Below are positions 24,932 to 32,578 of a stretch of 64,000 nt of DNA, one piece after another. Within the stretch, counting starts at the first letter, position 1. Each line of letters begins with the position of its first letter. Position numbers and translations under genes: made by a program. Below the pieces are notes generated by a model, which saw only the letters and a program-made list of their open reading frames with translations, was not told the DNA's origin and did not search any database. The stretch comes from an uncultured Clostridia bacterium (lineage in GTDB: Bacteria > Bacillota > Clostridia > Peptostreptococcales > Anaerovoracaceae), in contig CAKQHH010000009.1 of assembly GCA_934234035.1 (NCBI GenBank), positions 1 to 64,000 on the forward strand. Reading direction: 5' to 3'.

Positions 24932-27373
24932 CTAGCCCAGTACTTCCTTCGCAATTGCCACGGCGCCCTGAGCATCTTTGGAATAGTAATCCGCGCCGAT
25001 TTCCTCCGCATATTCCGGTGTCATCACCGCACCACCCACCATGATTTTACATGGGTGACCGGCCTCCCGAAGGGCCTCGATGGTGGCTTTCATGGCCGGT
25101 ACCGTGGTGGTCATCAGTGCGGATAGCCCGATCAGGTACACGTCGTGTTCCACCGCGGCATCCACCACCGTCTGCACCGGCACATCCCGGCCCAGGTCCA
25201 GCACGTCGTAGCCGTAGTTTTCCAGCACCACCTTGACGATGTTCTTTCCGATATCGTGAATATCCCCTTCCACCGTGGCCAGGATAATCCGGCCTTTGGA
25301 TACCTGCTGGGTGCCGGAGGCGGCGATTTCTTCTTTAATCAGGTCCAGTCCGGCACAGGCCGCCGTCGCCGCATTGAGGAGCTGAGGCAGGAAAAATTCT
25401 CCGCTTTCGTACAGCTCGCCCACCTTATCCAGCGCCGGAATGATTCGACCGCTGATGATATTCATGGCCTCTTCCTGCAGGAGAAGCTTCTTTGTAATCT
25501 CTCGGGTTTCCTGTTCCAGTCCCTTGATGACCGCCGCCTGCAGCGGATCTTCCTTAGACTCGCTTTTGGCGCCGGACATGCCGGATTCCGTTTCGCCCTT
25601 GCCGGTAACTCCGGCATCGCTCTTGTTTTCTTTTGCCGCCTTCAGCTTCGCTTTCCGCTCCGCCTCTTCCGCCGCGTAATCCCGAATGTAATTTCCGCTG
25701 TCCGCATCCTCACCGCTCAGCACCCGGAACGCCGCTACGGCATCCCGAATCGCCTTCTCGTTGATATTGACAATCGGAAAATCCAGTCCCGCTCCCATCG
25801 CCTGGGTGAGAAAGCTGGTGGTGATGTACCGCCGCATCGGAAGGCCGAAGGAGATGTTGCTGACGCCCAAAGCACAGTGAAGTCCGAACTCGTCGTGAAT
25901 CCGCCGAACCGCCCGCAGCGTCTCCCGCGCCTGCTCCTGCTGTGCCGACACCGTCAGGGTCAGACAGTCCACAATCACGTCTTCCCGAGGAATCCCATAT
26001 CGATCCGCTTCCCGGAGAATCCGCTCCGCCACCTGAATTCGGCCCTCCGCATTTTCCGGAATGCCATCCTCATCCATGGCCAGGCCCAGCACCGCCGTGC
26101 CGTAATCCGCCACCAGCGGAAGCACGGAATCCAGCCGTTCCTGTTCTCCGTTCACGGAATTCACAATCGGTCGTCCGTTCACCACCCGAAGGCCGGCCCG
26201 CAGCACTTCCGGATCCACGGAATCCAGCTGCAGCGGAATGTCTGTCACGCTCTGCACCGCCTGAATCACCTTCGGCATCAGCGCCACTTCGTCCACGCCC
26301 GGGGCGCCCACATTGACGTCCAAAATCTGCGCGCCGGATTCGTACTGCTCCACCGCCAGCTTCTTGATGTAGTCCATGTCGCCGTCCCGGAGCGCCTGCT
26401 GCAGTTTCTTTTTTCCCGTCGGATTGATTCGCTCCCCGATGATGTTCAGCTTTCCGTATTCCGCTACCGAACCGGCAGAGCACACGCCATTCCGGGATTT
26501 CGGAATCCGTCCCGCCGGGTTGTAGTGGCTGCTTTTACGGGATAGGGCTCGGATAAAATCAGTATTCGTTCCGCAGCAGCCCCCGACGATGCCTACGCCC
26601 TTCTCCAGAAACGGCACCATCTCCTCCGCAAATTCCTCCGCGGTGATGTCGTATTCCCCGGTTCGCGGATCCGGCAGCCCTGCGTTGGGCTTAATGATCA
26701 ACGGCAGGTTCGTCCACTCCATCATGGACTCCGCAATCGGAAGGATTTCCTTCGGACCCAGAGAACAGTTGATGCCCAGCGCAGAAACGCCCAGTCCTTC
26801 CAGTGTCAGCGCCATGGCCGCCGTCGAAGTTCCCAGGAAGGTACGGCCGTTGGCCTCGAAGGACATAGTGGACCAAATCGGCAAATTGGAATGCTCTTTC
26901 GCTGCCAGCACCGCCGCTTTCATTTCATACAAATCCGTAAAAGTTTCGAACACTACCAAATCTGCGCCGGCTTTCTCACCGGCCTCGACGATTTCCGCAT
27001 AGGCCCGGTAGGCTTCTTCAAATGGAAGTGTCCCCAGCGGTTCCAGCAGCTCTCCCAAAGGACCCACGTCCAGCGCCACCATGCATTCCCGGCCCTGTTC
27101 CTTCATCAACCGCACCGCTTCCACGGCCGTTTCCACATTCCGCTGCACCACTTCATCCACGGAATACCCGCTGCCCTTCAGCTTGTTGCCGCTGGCACCG
27201 AAGGTATTGGTGTAGATGCAGTTTGTGCCCTTCTTGATATATTTCATGTGGATGTCCCGAATTTCTGCCGCATGGGTCATGCCGTACACCGCCGGATTTT
27301 CTCCCGGCTTCAGCCCGGAATGCTGCAGATCGGTTCCCATGCCGCCGTCCAGAATAATCAATTGTTCCTTCAT
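24932..27373 (-). CDS. metH: Cobalamin-dependent methionine synthase MetH, three-domain form (813 aa)
   Basis: The domains in order are Hcy-binding (about 1-290, LDGGMGTDLQHSG, zinc ligands in VGGCCGTN), pterin-binding (about 310-580, GERINPTGKK), and helical cap plus cobalamin-binding (about 640-813). The B12 site is EGDIHDIGKNI, whose His is the lower axial ligand. A linker rich in Lys, Glu and Ser (about 590-630) is longer than usual. The C-terminal AdoMet reactivation domain of E. coli MetH is missing, as in several anaerobes, so a separate reactivase is expected elsewhere. Its substrate homocysteine would come from MetY. Confidence 0.93.
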   Translation of the reverse strand: MKEQLIILDGGMGTDLQHSGLKPGENPAVYGMTHAAEIRDIHMKYIKKGTNCIYTNTFGASGNKLKGSGYSVDEVVQRNVETAVEAVRLMKEQGRECMVALDVGPLGELLEPLGTLPFEEAYRAYAEIVEAGEKAGADLVVFETFTDLYEMKAAVLAAKEHSNLPIWSTMSFEANGRTFLGTSTAAMALTLEGLGVSALGINCSLGPKEILPIAESMMEWTNLPLIIKPNAGLPDPRTGEYDITAEEFAEEMVPFLEKGVGIVGGCCGTNTDFIRALSRKSSHYNPAGRIPKSRNGVCSAGSVAEYGKLNIIGERINPTGKKKLQQALRDGDMDYIKKLAVEQYESGAQILDVNVGAPGVDEVALMPKVIQAVQSVTDIPLQLDSVDPEVLRAGLRVVNGRPIVNSVNGEQERLDSVLPLVADYGTAVLGLAMDEDGIPENAEGRIQVAERILREADRYGIPREDVIVDCLTLTVSAQQEQARETLRAVRRIHDEFGLHCALGVSNISFGLPMRRYITTSFLTQAMGAGLDFPIVNINEKAIRDAVAAFRVLSGEDADSGNYIRDYAAEEAERKAKLKAAKENKSDAGVTGKGETESGMSGAKSESKEDPLQAAVIKGLEQETREITKKLLLQEEAMNIISGRIIPALDKVGELYESGEFFLPQLLNAATAACAGLDLIKEEIAASGTQQVSKGRIILATVEGDIHDIGKNIVKVVLENYGYDVLDLGRDVPVQTVVDAAVEHDVYLIGLSALMTTTVPAMKATIEALREAGHPCKIMVGGAVMTPEYAEEIGADYYSKDAQGAVAIAKEVLG

Positions 27374-27416
27374 GCTTTCAACCTCGCCTATTGAATCCTA
27401 TAACACTATTCATTTT

Positions 27417-27445
27417 AGTATAAATAATTTCGGAGAGGGGTTCAA
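27417..27445 (-). promoter_or_regulatory. Promoter of the metH operon
   Basis: On the minus strand, TTGAAC (27445-27440), a 17-bp spacer, then TATACT (27422-27417), about 45 bp before the metH ATG. No SAM-riboswitch signature was seen in the leader. Confidence 0.6.
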
Positions 27446-27531
27446 TTAGGTTCTTCCTATAGCCAGTTATTTCTACTGTTTTTTCGATAGATGTCGCTTG
27501 CGGAATTAGAGATTTTTTTGCGGATTTCCTA

Positions 27532-27593
27532 TTTACAATCTGTTTTCTCGGTGATAAATTATTGTATGACAACTCGTCATATTTGTATAACAT
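27532..27593 (+). promoter_or_regulatory. gntR promoter with two FadR-family operator-like sites
   Basis: TTTACA (27532-27537), 17 bp, then TAAATT (27555-27560). Immediately downstream lies TTGTATGACAA (27562-27572), a perfect match to the FadR-subfamily pattern TnGTnnnACnA. A weaker site, TTGTATAACAT (27583-27593), follows 21 bp further, two helical turns away. Binding here would block transcription of the regulator itself. Confidence 0.6.
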
Positions 27594-27638
27594 CATACAT
27601 CGCAATATATTTTTACGGAACGGAGTTAGGAGAATGCC

Positions 27639-28325
27639 ATGTCTCAGAATAAAACCAACTTAGCACAGCGAACGGCGGATACCCTTCGAGCCCGGATTCG
27701 TAGCGGAGAGGATTACGCGCCGGGCAGCAAACTGCCCAACGAAAATCATCTTTCCATCGACTTGGGGGTGAGCCGAACCACTTTGCGGGAATCCATTCGA
27801 ATCCTGGTTGCGGAAGGACTGCTTCAGGTTCAGCGGGGCAAAGGAACTTTTGTCACGGAACGGAAAGACCGGCTGGCCGATACCCTTCCCTCCTTCGATG
27901 AGAAGAAGGTCACCCTGAAAGACCTCTACGAAGCCCGGCTGATTATCGAGCCCGCCGCGGCCGCCCTGGCCTGCCAACGGGCGACGGATGAAGAGATTGA
28001 AGAGATTGTCCGCCTGGTGAAAGCCACACAAGAACAGTTCACTCACGACTTCAACAACGAAGAAATCATCCAGCGAGAAATCGCTTTTCACGATGCCCTG
28101 ATTCGGGCATCCCACAACCGGTTCTTCGATCACTTTCTGCCGGTGGTGAATCAGACCATTCAGAAGACCTTTGAGCTGGAGTACAAATGGGATGCGGTAG
28201 CAGAAGGGGCCTACAACGACAACTTCATGATTATCGACTTTCTGCGAAAAAGAGATGCGGAAGCCATGCGCAGCGTCATGACGATTCACCTGCACCGTGC
28301 GCTTTGGACGGAACAGTTAATCTAA
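27639..28325 (+). CDS. GntR/FadR-family transcriptional regulator (228 aa)
   Basis: The N-terminal winged helix contains SKLPNENHLSIDLGVSRTTL and the wing VQRGKGTFV. The C-terminal FCD domain (about 90-225) is all helical, with EARLIIEPAAAALA, a metal-site pattern DxxxH (FHDALIRASHN) and a late His (MTIHLHRALW). FCD regulators bind small carboxylic acids, often with a metal. It stands just upstream of ilvC in the same direction. Operator-like sites of the same type lie at both promoters, so it likely controls itself and ilvC. The effector could be a branched-chain intermediate; that is inference. Confidence 0.88.
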   Translation: MSQNKTNLAQRTADTLRARIRSGEDYAPGSKLPNENHLSIDLGVSRTTLRESIRILVAEGLLQVQRGKGTFVTERKDRLADTLPSFDEKKVTLKDLYEARLIIEPAAAALACQRATDEEIEEIVRLVKATQEQFTHDFNNEEIIQREIAFHDALIRASHNRFFDHFLPVVNQTIQKTFELEYKWDAVAEGAYNDNFMIIDFLRKRDAEAMRSVMTIHLHRALWTEQLI

Positions 28326-28364
28326 AAAAATATTGTTTTTATGTGAAAAACAACAAAAAAACTA

Positions 28365-28407
28365 TTGACATCGCGGTCAGACAAGTTTATTATGTTGTCA
28401 TACAACA
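28365..28407 (+). promoter_or_regulatory. ilvC promoter with overlapping GntR operator
   Basis: A near-consensus promoter: TTGACA (28365-28370), 17 bp, then TATTAT (28388-28393). TGTTGTCATACAACA (28393-28407), a perfect interrupted palindrome around CAT, begins on the last base of the -10. It contains TTGTCATACAA, the same TTGT-N3-ACAA core found at the gntR promoter. The position predicts repression. Confidence 0.7.
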
Positions 28408-28468
28408 TACAACTTAGTATGGTTCACAGGTTAATTATTGGGATAATATATTAGGAGGAAAATTAGAG

Positions 28469-29497
28469 ATGAGCAGTTACGAAAACCACAAGATTTATTA
28501 TGAAGCCGATTGTGATCTGAGCGTATTGGACGGACAGAAGATTGCCGTTATCGGTTACGGAAGCCAGGGCCATGCCCATGCACTGAACCTGAAGGAATCC
28601 GGATGCGATGTCGTTGTCGGTCTGTATGAAGGTTCCAAGTCCAAAGCAAAGGCAGAGGCTCAGGGTCTGAAGGTTCTCACCACCGCAGAAGCCGCTAAAT
28701 GGGCGGATATCGTTATGATTCTTACCCACGATGAGACACAGGCTGCAATGTATGCAAAGGACATCGCACCGAATCTGGAAGCCGGCAACATGCTGATGTT
28801 TGCTCACGGATTTAATATTCACTACGGTCTGATCAATCCACCGGCAGACGTGGATGTTACCATGATCGCGCCAAAGGCTCCGGGACATACCGTTCGTTCC
28901 GAGTTCCAGGCAGGCAGAGGTACACCGGCACTGGTTGCCGTTCAGCAGGACGCTACCGGAAAGGCACTGGACAGAGCGCTGGCATATGCGGCAGGTCTGG
29001 GCGTTGCAAGAGCCGGCGTACTGGAGACCACATTTAGAACAGAAACCGAGACCGACCTCTTCGGCGAACAGGCAGTTCTCTGCGGCGGCGTATGCGCACT
29101 GATGCAGGCCGGTTACGAGACACTGACCGAAGCCGGTTACGACCCTCGGAATGCATACTTCGAATGCATCCACGAAATGAAGCTGATTGTAGACCTGATC
29201 TACGAAAGCGGTTTTGCCGGAATGCGTTATTCCATTTCCAACACCGCTGAATTCGGTGACTACGTAACCGGTCCGAAGATCATCACTGAGGACACCAAGA
29301 AGGCAATGAAGGACATTCTCCGCGACATTCAGGACGGTTCCTTCGCAAGAGGCTTCCTGGACGACATGGCCGGCGGTCAGGTTCACTTCAAAATGATGCG
29401 TCAGAGAGCATCGGAACATCCTTGCGAATCGGTAGGCGAAGATATCCGGAAGCTGTACAGCTGGAACAAGGATGATGAGAAGCTGATCAACAACTAA
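28469..29497 (+). CDS. ilvC: Ketol-acid reductoisomerase, class I (342 aa)
   Basis: IlvC converts acetolactate or acetohydroxybutyrate to the dihydroxy acids of valine, leucine and isoleucine synthesis, using NAD(P)H and Mg. The Rossmann motif is [20 protein letters not shown], and the metal site is in the C-terminal knotted domain ([17 protein letters not shown] and the later [15 protein letters not shown]). The 342-residue length marks the short class I form. GGAGGAAAATTAGAG leads to the ATG. It stands alone: no ilvB, ilvN or ilvD is in the window. It seems to be governed by the neighbouring GntR regulator. Confidence 0.96.
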   Translation: MSSYENHKIYYEADCDLSVLDGQKIAVIGYGSQGHAHALNLKESGCDVVVGLYEGSKSKAKAEAQGLKVLTTAEAAKWADIVMILTHDETQAAMYAKDIAPNLEAGNMLMFAHGFNIHYGLINPPADVDVTMIAPKAPGHTVRSEFQAGRGTPALVAVQQDATGKALDRALAYAAGLGVARAGVLETTFRTETETDLFGEQAVLCGGVCALMQAGYETLTEAGYDPRNAYFECIHEMKLIVDLIYESGFAGMRYSISNTAEFGDYVTGPKIITEDTKKAMKDILRDIQDGSFARGFLDDMAGGQVHFKMMRQRASEHPCESVGEDIRKLYSWNKDDEKLINN

Positions 29498-29526
29498 GTC
29501 ATCGCTATATTTACACTCCATTCAAC

Positions 29527-29566
29527 GAAAACAGCGGGATCCTTTGAAAGGGTCCCGCTGTTTTGA
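29527..29566 (+). terminator. Terminator of ilvC
   Basis: AAAACAGCGGGATCC and GGTCCCGCTGTTTT form a long stem around a short loop, closing in a T-run at 29561-29564. Confidence 0.8.
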
Positions 29567-29594
29567 AGTTTGATTGCAAGTCTCTCACCGGTTG

Positions 29595-29790
29595 GACGTG
29601 GTGCCCCGCGACGAAGAAATAAGGGTTTGCGGGCGGTGAAGCACCACGTCGTGCCGCTCAAAACCCTATCCAGGGCCGAGGACGTGGTGCCCCGTGACGA
29701 AGAAATAAGGGTTTGCGGGCGGTGAAGCACCACGTCGTGCCGCTCAAAACCCTATCCAGGGCCGAGGACGTGGTGCCCCGTGACGAAGAA
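29595..29790. repeat. 86-bp hairpin units, locus C (2 full copies, third truncated)
   Basis: Units start at 29595, 29681 and 29767, exactly 86 bp apart. The hairpin is the same as at loci A and B (GACGTGGTGC ... GCACCACGTC, core CGACGAAGAAATAAGGG) with inner CCCGC / GCGGG. The spacer (GTGCCGCTCAAAACCC...) is private to this locus. The third copy breaks off after GACGAAGAA, where another hairpin begins. It lies between the convergent genes ilvC and alsT. Confidence 0.93.
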
Positions 29791-29791
29791 A

Positions 29792-29837
29792 AGAATTGAC
29801 GACGAACTTTCCTTCTTCCCCTTTCGTCGTCAATTCT
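29792..29837. repeat. Perfect 15-bp stem-loop joined to the truncated third 86-bp unit
   Basis: AGAATTGACGACGAA (29792-29806) pairs perfectly with TTCGTCGTCAATTCT (29823-29837) around a 16-nt pyrimidine loop. No T-run follows, and the ilvC and alsT terminators lie outside it, so it is not needed as a terminator. Confidence 0.75.
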
Positions 29838-29849
29838 AACTATATATGC

Positions 29850-29885
29850 AAAAAACGGTCACCCGAGGGCAACCGTCTTTTTTTA
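29850..29885 (-). terminator. Terminator of the alanine symporter gene
   Basis: On the minus strand a GACGGTTGCCC / GGGTGACCGT stem with a two-base loop is followed by TTTTTTGC. A-runs and T-runs on both sides make it possibly bidirectional. Confidence 0.8.
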
Positions 29886-29908
29886 TTTCTTTTATTATCC
29901 CGGAATTC

Positions 29909-31336
29909 CTATTTCCAGAAATCCGTATCCTGCTTCAAATCGATATCTGCAGCCACGAAATGCGGATCTTTTCCTTCCGCCTTCTGCTTCCGGTAATCCC
30001 GCAGGCATTTTACCGCGGTTCCGCCCAGCAGCAGGATGGTCGGCATATTCGTGATAACCATCAGGCCCTGCATCATATCTGCGGTGTTCCATACCAGTCC
30101 CGCCGAAGCGATGGAACCCACGAATACCAGTGCGGTAGCGAAGAGACGGAATGCCAGCAGTTCGCCCGGCTTGATGTCTCTCTGAATGATGAATCGAATG
30201 CATCCTTCACAGTAGGAGTAGTTTCCGATCAATGTGGTGAATGCGAACAGGCACATTGCAAATGCGATGAAAATCGGGCCGAATTTTCCAAGAGTGGATG
30301 CGGTCGCCGCCTGAACGTATCCCGCTGCATCCGCACTTCCATCCGCGCCCAGATAATTCTGCGGAATGATGTTGGTGCTGAGGCACATGAATGCGGTTGC
30401 GGTGCAGATCAGCATGGTATCGATGAATACGGACAGCATCTGAACCAGACCCTGCTTTACCGGGTGGGAAACGTCCGCCGTTGCCGCTGCATTCGGTGCG
30501 GAACCCATACCGGCCTCATTGGAGTAGAGACCTCTCTTGATTCCGAACATGATGCAGGATCCCGCAAAACCGCCGAAGATTGCGTGGAAATCAAATGCAT
30601 TCTTGAAGATTCCGGCGAACATTGCCGGAATGTTTCCGATATTCAGTACCAGCACAATCAGGGAAATTGCCACATAGACAAGGCCCATCACCGGAACCAG
30701 AACACCGGTTACTTTTACCAGACGATGTGCACCGCCGATGACAACGGCACCGAACAGTGCGGCCAGAATGACACCGATGATTGCCGGTGTGCGGTCTCCG
30801 TAGAAGCTGAACACCTGGAAGGTGGACTGCAGGTTGAACGCCGCCAGCATGTTGTATCCAATCGCATAGGTAAAAATAATCAGTACGGAGAAAATCACGC
30901 CCAGCCATCTCGCGTTCAGCGCATCTCTCATGTAGAACGCAGGTCCGCCGTAGCTGGAGCCGTCCGCATTCTTCTTTTTATAAATCTGTGCCAGCGTGGA
31001 CTCGATGAAAGCAGACGCTCCGCCCAAGAAGGCACTGAGCCACATCCAGAAAATCGCACCGGATCCGCCGCAGATGACCGCCGTTGCCACACCGATAATA
31101 TTACCGGTACCTACTCGGGATGCGGTGGATACCATCAGCGCCCCGAAGGATGAAATACCGTTCTCCGTCTTCGGTTTTTCCGTAACCACCCGAAGGCATT
31201 CTTTGAACATCCGAATCTGAACGCCGCCGGTACGAATCGTGAAATACAGTCCGCCCACCAGCAGAATCACCGGAAGAATGAATGGCTGGTACAGAAAATT
31301 GCTGACCGCCAATACCACGTTATTAATTGCTTCCAT
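29909..31336 (-). CDS. Alanine/glycine:sodium symporter, AGCS family (475 aa)
   Basis: This integral membrane transporter couples uptake of alanine or glycine to Na+. Eleven or so hydrophobic segments can be traced. Family landmarks are GPAFYMRDALNARWLG, the conserved cytoplasmic stretch RVGTGNIIGVATAV near residue 95, and KRGLYSNEAGMGSAPNAAA. The length is typical. I start at 31336, 9 nt after AAGGAG; an upstream ATG six codons earlier overlaps that site. It is monocistronic. Amino-acid uptake suits an amino-acid-fermenting anaerobe. Confidence 0.93.
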   Translation of the reverse strand: MEAINNVVLAVSNFLYQPFILPVILLVGGLYFTIRTGGVQIRMFKECLRVVTEKPKTENGISSFGALMVSTASRVGTGNIIGVATAVICGGSGAIFWMWLSAFLGGASAFIESTLAQIYKKKNADGSSYGGPAFYMRDALNARWLGVIFSVLIIFTYAIGYNMLAAFNLQSTFQVFSFYGDRTPAIIGVILAALFGAVVIGGAHRLVKVTGVLVPVMGLVYVAISLIVLVLNIGNIPAMFAGIFKNAFDFHAIFGGFAGSCIMFGIKRGLYSNEAGMGSAPNAAATADVSHPVKQGLVQMLSVFIDTMLICTATAFMCLSTNIIPQNYLGADGSADAAGYVQAATASTLGKFGPIFIAFAMCLFAFTTLIGNYSYCEGCIRFIIQRDIKPGELLAFRLFATALVFVGSIASAGLVWNTADMMQGLMVITNMPTILLLGGTAVKCLRDYRKQKAEGKDPHFVAADIDLKQDTDFWK

Positions 31337-31599
31337 AAAGTCATGCTCCTTCACATATAATTTCGAAATAAATTGTAAAAAACAACATGTCTATTTTACA
31401 TTAATCTTTTTTGTTTGTCTATAATTCTACACAAGAAATTTAAAAATTGTATGAGCAGTATACAATTTCTACCGTAATTTCACCCATTTCCCATAAAAGA
31501 AGGATTGAATCCGCCGGGTTTTCCGTTTATTCTATATATGTTGATGGGTTTGCGGGATGCCGCATTCTCCGCGATTTAAGAAAGGAAACTCTGCATTCA

Positions 31600-32193
31600 A
31601 TGAAAGAAATCGAACTAAAAGCACAATACGACAGCTCGAAGCGGCCGGAGCTGGAGCAATATTTGAAGGAGCAAGGCTTCCAAGAGGTCTGCTGCTTCAC
31701 CCAACAAGATGAATACTTTAACCACCCGGAACGGGATTTCCGCACCACCGATGAAGCGTTGCGGCTTCGCCGGGAACAGCATGAGGATGCTGTCCATTGC
31801 TGCCTCACTTACAAAGGTCCCAATGCTTCCGGCATCGGTCAGAGCCGCCGGGAACTGGAAACCCGGGTGGAAGATGAGCAGAAAATGCGTCAGATTTTGC
31901 AGGCACTTGGATTTCAATCCGTTGCGGAAGTGAAGAAGCGCCGGAAAGAATACAAGAAAGAGGACCTTACCGTCTGTCTGGACGAACTGGACGGACTGGG
32001 AAGCTATGTGGAAATTGAGGTTGTCCTTCCGGAAACAGAAACGGGGTCGGAATCGGCTACGGAGAATCGTCTTCGGGAATTTCTCTCTGAACTGTCATTT
32101 ATCCGTCCGGCCATCGAGCCTCTAACATACCTAGAACTGGTGATGAGGTTCCGGGGAGCCTTCCGCGCCGAAAATGCCTCTCCGAATGTATAG
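31600..32193 (+). CDS. CYTH-domain protein (CyaB-like class IV adenylate cyclase/thiamine triphosphatase family) (197 aa)
   Basis: The CYTH fold is a beta-barrel tunnel that binds triphosphorylated substrates. The sequence opens with the name-giving EIELK motif (MKEIELKAQ) and continues with EALRLRRE, LTYKGP, RRELETRVED and VEIEVVLPE, all typical charged strands lining the tunnel. Members act as adenylate cyclases, thiamine triphosphatases or inorganic triphosphatases, so the reaction is open. The start at 31600 matches the family N-terminus. The ribosome-binding site (AAAGGA) is about 13 nt away, longer than ideal. It is monocistronic. Confidence 0.85.
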   Translation: MKEIELKAQYDSSKRPELEQYLKEQGFQEVCCFTQQDEYFNHPERDFRTTDEALRLRREQHEDAVHCCLTYKGPNASGIGQSRRELETRVEDEQKMRQILQALGFQSVAEVKKRRKEYKKEDLTVCLDELDGLGSYVEIEVVLPETETGSESATENRLREFLSELSFIRPAIEPLTYLELVMRFRGAFRAENASPNV

Positions 32194-32248
32194 AATTTTT
32201 TTACAAAAAAATACTTTTCAACGGGAATTGTTTTCCATTGTTTTTTTC

Positions 32249-32282
32249 ACAGCCGGGTCAAAAACCCCGGCTGTTCTTTTTT
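32249..32282 (+). terminator. Terminator of the CYTH gene
   Basis: ACAGCCGGG (32249-32257) pairs with CCCGGCTGT (32266-32274), followed by TCTTTTTT. Confidence 0.85.
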
Positions 32283-32347
32283 GCCCTTACCTGTTCTTTA
32301 CAATTTATTAACATTCCCCAAAGTCAGTTTTTACAACGGATTGGGAA

Positions 32348-32478
32348 TTTTCCACAAGAATCTGAAAAATTGTATACAATCTCGTAAACAACTGATTGTG
32401 GATAACCGAAAACTCGGATACCCTTTGTTATTCGCCTTTGAGCGTCTTTTTTTCTTTTGTCAAGAAAAGTTTTCCACA
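32348..32478. other. Cluster of DnaA-box-like sites in a gene-free convergent region
   Basis: Between the terminators of two convergent genes lie about 230 AT-rich bases with no gene. They contain one perfect DnaA box on the minus strand (TTATCCACA, 32405-32397) and two single-mismatch boxes on the plus strand (TTTTCCACA at 32348-32356 and 32470-32478). No dnaA or dnaN is near. The region could titrate DnaA or be chance. Confidence 0.4.
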
Positions 32479-32514
32479 GATTTGGAATCCTTTACTTCCG
32501 TCATTTTGTTCTTT

Positions 32515-32562
32515 TCAAAAAATGGGCGGATTGTTTCGGTTTTGAAACAATCCGCCCATTTT
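32515..32562 (-). terminator. Terminator of ftsH
   Basis: A perfect 17-bp stem (32521-32537 with 32544-32560, base AATGGGCGG) and a six-base loop, followed on the minus strand by a T-run. Confidence 0.9.
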
Positions 32563-32578
32563 CGATTTGAAAGCGTTT

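Noticed and set aside
23082..27394. Several long plus-strand frames opposite the methionine genes
   Set aside because: They are Arg/His/Gln-rich shadows of the two methionine genes and have no ribosome-binding sites.
27374..27638. SAM riboswitch upstream of metH
   Set aside because: The promoter is at 27417-27445 and the leader of about 45 nt has no conserved elements.
32283..32514. Chromosomal origin oriC
   Set aside because: DnaA-box-like sites are few, and dnaA, dnaN and other origin genes are absent, so I call it only a cluster.
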